This document shows positions 46,722 through 51,023 of a stretch of DNA of 51,023 nucleotides, in pieces. The stretch is from positions 1 to 51,023 of the forward strand of contig JAFDWK010000029.1 in assembly GCA_018268515.1 (NCBI GenBank). Direction: 5' to 3'. Below the pieces are notes generated by a model that ran no database searches, was not told the origin of the DNA, and saw only the letters and a list, made by a program, of their open reading frames with translations. The stretch is from Actinomycetota bacterium. Lineage in GTDB: Bacteria > Actinomycetota > Actinomycetes > Actinomycetales > Microbacteriaceae. The translations under genes were made by a program, and so were the position numbers. Position 1 is the stretch's first letter; each line of letters begins with the position of its first letter.

Positions 46722-48344
46722 TCAGTACGCCTGCTGGATCGCCGCCGCAACCGCGCCGACGTCGTCGTTCGCCTGGAACACGCCGGCGATCCCGGAGACG
46801 AGCCCCTGGTTCATGATGATGGTGAACGCGAAGTGCCGGCCCTTCGCCGTGTCCATCACCCCTCCGAGCGTCTTCGTGGACAGCCGGAAGCGGCCGTTGA
46901 ACGAATCGCCGCCGAGCAGCGTGCCGGTCTTCGCGAACACCTTGCCCGCGGCGGGGCTCTTCGCCTGCACGGTGGCCAGCGAGCCGTCCTCGCCGAGGAT
47001 CGGCATCGTCGCCTTCCACCGCGCGGCGTCGGACCGCGCCGCCATGATCGACTGGATCTGCACCGCATTCTCGGGCGTGATGTAGTTGCCCTCGAGGCCG
47101 GATCCGTCGATCAGCGCCGCGCCCTTCGTGTCGAGGCCGACCTGCGCCCAGATCTTCTGCAGCACCGACATCCCGCTCTTGCAGGTCGGATCCCCGGCCT
47201 CCGCCGCGAGCCGGCACACCAGGGTCTGCGCGCCGCGGTTGTAGCTGACCTTCATGACGTAGGTCGCCTCTTCCGCGAGCGGGAGCGATGTCAGGGTCGC
47301 GACGTCGGGCAGCGCGTCGACCGCGGAGCGATCGGCGAGCGAGGCCTCGGCGTTCGCGGCCGTCGCGTCGGCCGAGACGGCCACCCCCGCCCGCTGCAGC
47401 GCCTCGATGAAGGCGGTGCGGGCGAACGTCGCGGGGTCGCGGATCACGAACACCTTGAGCGCCGGCGCGCTGTCGGCGGCGATCGTGCCGGAGACCGTGA
47501 TCGTGTGCGGATCCTCCGGCGAGACCTCGGGGTCGGAGATGTCGGTCTCGCCGCCCGCGGCGACCGTGCGCACCGTGCTCACGAGCTTCCACGGCGACAC
47601 CGCGGGGGTGAGCGCGGCGGTCGCCGGCTGCCCCGGAGCGCCGGGCGTCACGAGCACATCGAGCAGGTTCTGGTTGATCAGGATCGGCGTGATCGGCTCG
47701 TTCGCGAGCGAACCGGAGAACAGCCGGTCATCGATCACCACGTCGCCGTTCACCCGGTCGATGCCGGACGCCTTGACCTGCGCCGCGAGCCGGTTCAGCC
47801 CCGTGAGCGGATCCTCCTTCGTGAGGGTCGCGCCGGGAAGCGGGTTGGCATCGTTGTGATCGAGGTCGGTGAAGTCGACCGTGCCGTCGGGCTTCGTGCG
47901 CCCGCCCATCGTCAGGTCGCCCTGACCGACGAGCACGAGGTCGCCGGTCAGCGTGCCGCCGGTCACCGTGCCCGAGCGCTTCACGGGCGTGGTGACCGTG
48001 TGGTCCGGGCCCCACTTCACCCACGCGGCGCCCACACTGTAGGTCTTGACGAAGGATCCGGGTTCGGCCATCTTGTCGCCGTCGAGGTCGATGACCGTCG
48101 CGCCGGTGTCCAGATCCTTCACCGAGATCGACCAGCGCGCATGCTGATACTCGAGCTTGTTCATCGTGGGCAGCGCCGCCGCCGGCAGCCCCGCCACGTC
48201 CGCGTACTCGACCGCGCCGTTCGTCGTGTCCCCGGCGCCGCTCGCGCACCCGGCGATGAGTGCGGCCGTGGCCACGAGGGCGAGCACCGCGGCGCCGCGC
48301 CCGAGCGCCCTGGTGCCGGGATGCCGTCCGGTCCGGCCGCTCAC
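46722..48344 (-). CDS. dacB: PBP4-type D-alanyl-D-alanine carboxypeptidase/endopeptidase, lipoprotein
   Basis: This 540-residue peptidase of family S13 cuts peptidoglycan stem peptides and cross-links outside the membrane. The three active-site motifs are intact: SFVK (near residue 97), SYN (near 375) and KTG in FAKTGTLLGG (near 475). The signal peptide ends in a lipobox ALIAGC (Cys near 33), so it should be membrane-anchored. The insert domain between SxxK and SxN, typical of PBP4, is present. Its GTG start overlaps the stop of the upstream serine hydrolase (GTGA), so the two are coupled. C-terminal QQAY ends close to the last helix. Confidence 0.93.
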   Translation of the reverse strand: MSGRTGRHPGTRALGRGAAVLALVATAALIAGCASGAGDTTNGAVEYADVAGLPAAALPTMNKLEYQHARWSISVKDLDTGATVIDLDGDKMAEPGSFVKTYSVGAAWVKWGPDHTVTTPVKRSGTVTGGTLTGDLVLVGQGDLTMGGRTKPDGTVDFTDLDHNDANPLPGATLTKEDPLTGLNRLAAQVKASGIDRVNGDVVIDDRLFSGSLANEPITPILINQNLLDVLVTPGAPGQPATAALTPAVSPWKLVSTVRTVAAGGETDISDPEVSPEDPHTITVSGTIAADSAPALKVFVIRDPATFARTAFIEALQRAGVAVSADATAANAEASLADRSAVDALPDVATLTSLPLAEEATYVMKVSYNRGAQTLVCRLAAEAGDPTCKSGMSVLQKIWAQVGLDTKGAALIDGSGLEGNYITPENAVQIQSIMAARSDAARWKATMPILGEDGSLATVQAKSPAAGKVFAKTGTLLGGDSFNGRFRLSTKTLGGVMDTAKGRHFAFTIIMNQGLVSGIAGVFQANDDVGAVAAAIQQAY

Positions 48345-49576
48345 TTCGTCGCCCCCGAGAGCACGGCGGCCAGCGCCCGGAACGCCTGGTCGGCCGGATG
48401 CGAGCCGTCCGCGACGTTGGACTCGTTCATGTAGACCACGATGCTCGCACCCGTGACCGGGTTGTAGAAGGTCGCGGCCGTGAAGCCGACCCCCTCGCCG
48501 TTGTGCCCGAGCCAGCCGTCGGTCTCGCCCATCCCCACCGCATAGAGGTCGTACGGCGGTCTCGCGATCCGGTGCCCGATCTCACGCAGCGCCTGGGTCC
48601 CGGGCTTGAGCAGAGAACCGGATCCCAGCGCCTGCGCCCAGACCCGGCCGTCGTCCAAGGTGGAGAACAGGGATCCGGCGGGTCCGAGGATCGACGGGTT
48701 CTCCTCCTGCGGCAGCATCGCGCCGCCTTCCGGATCCGGCTGGTAGCCGATCGGGTGCGGACCGGTCCAGGTCGCGACGTCGGTGATGTAGTGCGTGTTC
48801 TTCTGCCCGATCGGATCCAGGATGCGCTGCTTCAGCACGTCGGCGTACGGCTTGCCGGTCACCTTCTCGATCACCGCGCCGATGAGGTTGGTGTTGGCGT
48901 TGGTGTAGACGTACTCGGTGCCCGGCGCGAACTGCGCGGGCTGGCCGAGCACGCCCTTGTTGAGCTCGGTCAGCGTGTAGATCTTCGACGGATCCTTGGC
49001 GAACTCGGTCACGAACGCCTGGTTCACGTAGTCGGCGACGCCGCTGGACATGTTCGCGAGCTGCAGCAGGGTGATCCTGTCGCCGTCCGTGACGCCGTCG
49101 ACGTAGGCCGACAGCGGGTCGCTGAGCTTGACCTTGCCCTCGTCGGCGAGCTGCAGCAGCAGCGTCACCGTGTACGACTTGGTGATGCTGCGGATCGGCC
49201 AGGACATGTCGGTCGAGACCGGGGTCTTCTTCTCCACGTCGGCGAGGCCCGCCGCGGTCGTCCAGGATCCCTTGCCCGGGATCCACACTCCGGCCGCGGC
49301 GCCGGGTACGCCGTGCGCCGCCATCACCTGTTCGAGCGCCGCCTGCAGCTGCGCCTGCATCGCCGCCGGCAGTGCTCCGGCGGGGGCCGCCGGGCGCGTG
49401 ATCGCCGCCCCGTCGGCCGATCCGCCCGCTCCCGCCGAGGAGGAGGCGGCGGGGCCTGCGTCGGACCCCGCCGTGCACCCGCTCAGCAGCAGCCCGCCCA
49501 GAACGAGCGCCGCGAGCGGGGCCGTCCAGCGCAGGCGCCGCGGCCCTTCCTTCCGACGCGTCCTGATCCCGCGCAT
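48341..49576 (-). CDS. class-C beta-lactamase-like serine hydrolase, lipoprotein
   Basis: This protein of about 411 residues is related to class C beta-lactamases, EstB esterases and D-Ala-D-Ala peptidases. SITK (nucleophile Ser), YTN in YVYTNANTNL and the third motif HNG in GWLGHNGEGVGF are intact. A signal peptide with lipobox LLLSGC (Cys near residue 34) anchors it outside. I start at ATG 49576, which gives a proper signal peptide; an upstream in-frame start would add about 67 residues of no recognisable sequence. Coupled to dacB by 4 bp. Cell-wall peptide processing or beta-lactam hydrolysis are both possible. Confidence 0.9.
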   Translation of the reverse strand: MRGIRTRRKEGPRRLRWTAPLAALVLGGLLLSGCTAGSDAGPAASSSAGAGGSADGAAITRPAAPAGALPAAMQAQLQAALEQVMAAHGVPGAAAGVWIPGKGSWTTAAGLADVEKKTPVSTDMSWPIRSITKSYTVTLLLQLADEGKVKLSDPLSAYVDGVTDGDRITLLQLANMSSGVADYVNQAFVTEFAKDPSKIYTLTELNKGVLGQPAQFAPGTEYVYTNANTNLIGAVIEKVTGKPYADVLKQRILDPIGQKNTHYITDVATWTGPHPIGYQPDPEGGAMLPQEENPSILGPAGSLFSTLDDGRVWAQALGSGSLLKPGTQALREIGHRIARPPYDLYAVGMGETDGWLGHNGEGVGFTAATFYNPVTGASIVVYMNESNVADGSHPADQAFRALAAVLSGATK

Positions 49577-49916
49577 CCGAGCCGCCTCTCGTCGTCCGCG
49601 CACACTCGTGCTTGGTGTCTGTCCCCATGATCCCGGAGCAGCACCCGCAGCGGAATAGACCTGGGTCTCCTCGGCCCGGCGAGAGGCAGCGCGGGTCGAT
49701 GCCGGGCGCCCGTCACCGACGACGAGGCCCGGATCCTCATGGATCCGGGCCTCCGTAGCGCGTGCCACTGTCCCCACAGCGGTCTGCGCCGCGGCGCATC
49801 CCCAGCGCTCGCATGCTCATTCCTCGGGTCCTCGCCGCGGGTATCGGCGGGACCACCGTTTCACGCTACGACGCGACCGCGCCGCCCCTGGGGCGTGCAG
49901 CGAAGCCTGGTATCAA
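49577..49916. other. intergenic region, LuxR gene to serine hydrolase
   Basis: There are 340 bp between two minus-strand genes. No gene with convincing codon use and no clear terminator are visible. The promoter of the hydrolase/dacB pair must lie here, but no TANNNT hexamer stands out. Confidence 0.5.
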
Positions 49917-51023
49917 CTACTCGGTCCGGGCGCCCTCCGGCGCGTCCCCCTCGCGCAGGTCACGGCGCGAACGCAGACCCAGCTTCGCGAGCACCCGCCC
50001 CATGTGCCCGCCCACGGTGCGGACGCTGATGCCGAGCTCATCGGCGATCTCGGCATCGGTGAGCTCGCGGGCGGCCAGTTCCGCGATCTCTCGCTCACGC
50101 CGGCTCAGGCCGGTCCAGGGCCGCTCGGCGACGCCTCCGATCCGCGGCTCCGCCTCCGCGGGGCCGGCGGAGAGGCGCAGCTGGCGCCGCGAGCTCAGGC
50201 CCAGGGATCGCAGCACGTTCCCCATGTGGAACGCCGCCGTCTTCACCCCGATGCCGAGGGAGGTCGCGATCTCGGCGTTCGTCCGCCCCGCCGCGGCGAG
50301 CGCGGCGACCTCGCGCTCCCGGGCAGTGAGCGCGTCGAAACCCGCCATCGTGCGCAGCCCGGCGGATCCGGATCGGCCGGCCGATCCATCCGCGGCGAGA
50401 CGGGCGGGCACCGGTGGCCGGGTCGCATCGATCAGCGCTGTCGCCTCCGCGGCGGCGAGGGGACGCCGGAGCCGCAGGAACCCCTGCTGCGCAAAGCGCA
50501 GGTGCTTGCGCGCCGCGGCGCGCCGGCCTCCTGTCGCGAGGGCCAGCCGGCCGGCATCGAGCGCCGCCTGAGCGAGCACGGCCGGCAGCCGCTCCCCGGG
50601 CCCGTCCGGATCCGCCGCGGCGCGATAGGCGCGCAACGCCTGGCCCGTGAGCCCGTACGCCTCGTGCACCCGTCCTTCGAGCCAGTCGAGCGACGCGTAC
50701 ACCGGCTGGAATCCGGGCTCCGGCAGCGCCTTGAGACGCGCGAGCTCTCGATCCGCCTCCTCCGCCCTGCCGAGCGCGGCCAGCGCGTCCACCTTGTACG
50801 CGTACAGGTTCTGACTGCGCAGCAGCCGGCCCGCGAGGGGCCCGTCCGCGTCGAAGACCGCCAGTTGCGCCGCGTAGTCGCCGTGCAGCCGGGCCAGGGC
50901 GATGTGCGCGAGCAGCTCGTACTCCACCCCGACCGTGTCGTAGCCGCGCTGGCTGAGCTGCGCGACGGATTCCATATCGGCAGCCCACGCGGCCTCGTCA
51001 CCCGCCTCGGCCGCGCGCACCGC
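49917..51023 (-). CDS. LuxR-type regulator with two tandem HTH domains (5' end beyond the window)
   Basis: The visible part is 368 residues and open to the window edge. Its N-terminal 190 residues are helical repeats of TPR/MalT type (ELLAHIALARLHGDYAAQLA, AALGRAEEADRELARLKA). Then come two complete LuxR helix-turn-helix domains: LTAREREVAALAAAGRTNAE followed by IATSLGIGVKTAAFHMGNVL, and LSRREREIAELAARELTDAE followed by IADELGISVRTVGGHMGRVL. They are separated by an about 30-residue linker. Most LuxR/LAL regulators have one such domain at the very C-terminus. The two diverge enough that duplication is not recent. An upstream ATPase domain would be expected beyond the window. Confidence 0.9.
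   Translation of the reverse strand, partial: AVRAAEAGDEAAWAADMESVAQLSQRGYDTVGVEYELLAHIALARLHGDYAAQLAVFDADGPLAGRLLRSQNLYAYKVDALAALGRAEEADRELARLKALPEPGFQPVYASLDWLEGRVHEAYGLTGQALRAYRAAADPDGPGERLPAVLAQAALDAGRLALATGGRRAAARKHLRFAQQGFLRLRRPLAAAEATALIDATRPPVPARLAADGSAGRSGSAGLRTMAGFDALTAREREVAALAAAGRTNAEIATSLGIGVKTAAFHMGNVLRSLGLSSRRQLRLSAGPAEAEPRIGGVAERPWTGLSRREREIAELAARELTDAEIADELGISVRTVGGHMGRVLAKLGLRSRRDLREGDAPEGARTE

Noticed and set aside
43525-47592. A minus-strand open frame running through tetR, the second pump and dacB
   Set aside because: Only the last part is the TetR protein. The rest is an Arg-rich shadow of the pump and peptidase frames.
49577-49777. 67-residue N-terminal extension of the serine hydrolase
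   Set aside because: It would bury the signal peptide and lipobox inside the chain.

Overview
The window is 51 kb of about 70% GC DNA from an actinobacterium, most probably of the family Microbacteriaceae (Microbacterium or a close relative). The evidence is a DUF222/HNH (13E12-type) gene, a DUF2510 protein, the actinobacterial mismatch nuclease NucS, an MrpA subunit carrying an MrpB-like C-terminus, and many promoters with a TANNNT -10 hexamer placed 6-7 nt before the start codon, as in leaderless actinobacterial transcripts. I see no rRNA, tRNA, transposase, integrase or CRISPR array.

Layout. 1-2.2 kb: end of an operon of membrane proteins, one with a Gln-rich tail. 2.3-4.3 kb: a Pr6Pr-type membrane protein, a VapBC-like toxin-antitoxin pair and a small lipoprotein. 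4.3-5.8 kb: argG. 5.9-9.6 kb: an operon of a TetR regulator behind a perfect 12+12 bp operator, an ABC-ATPase-like protein that has lost its catalytic motifs, and a YhgE/Pip membrane protein. 9.8-14.2 kb: a penicillin-acylase-family Ntn hydrolase and a DUF222/HNH protein. 14.3-15.8 kb: a DUF2510 protein and a divergent phosphopantetheinyl transferase. 16.1-21.6 kb: a Pls/PosA-type NRPS (A-T-membrane-hexapeptide architecture of epsilon-poly-lysine synthetase) followed 33 nt later by an M1 metallopeptidase. 21.7-28.1 kb: a six-gene Mrp/Mnh Na+/H+ antiporter operon. 28.3-34.3 kb: a LacI regulator divergent from an MFS transporter, NucS, a flavin amine oxidase, a HAD phosphatase and a cold-shock protein. 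34.4-35.1 kb: a decayed stretch with a GNAT remnant and an orphan terminator. 35.1-46.4 kb: two paralogous TetR/DHA2-efflux cassettes in the same orientation, flanking a TPP-riboswitch-controlled thiC-thiO-thiS-thiG-thiF operon. 46.7-51 kb: two overlapping lipoprotein genes for penicillin-recognising enzymes (PBP4-type and class-C-like), then the 3' part of a LuxR-type regulator with two tandem HTH domains.

How the genes work together. The NRPS, the phosphopantetheinyl transferase (able to prime its carrier domain) and the M1 peptidase (able to trim or degrade the product) form a plausible small locus for a cationic homopoly(amino acid). The adenylation pocket reads DAESIGTVV, close to a lysine code. 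The two efflux cassettes share the operator TTGCA-N4-TGCAA and near-identical recognition helices, so cross-regulation is likely. The second pump has lost the TM1 aspartate that the first retains. The thiamin operon makes the pyrimidine and thiazole moieties; thiD and thiE are not in view.

Signals that gene calls do not explain: dispersed REP-like repeats lying mostly inside coding sequences at tolerant positions, roughly tenfold excess of GGATCC, several long intergenic inverted repeats, and a 32-bp tandem duplication that supplies the stop codon of the M1 peptidase.
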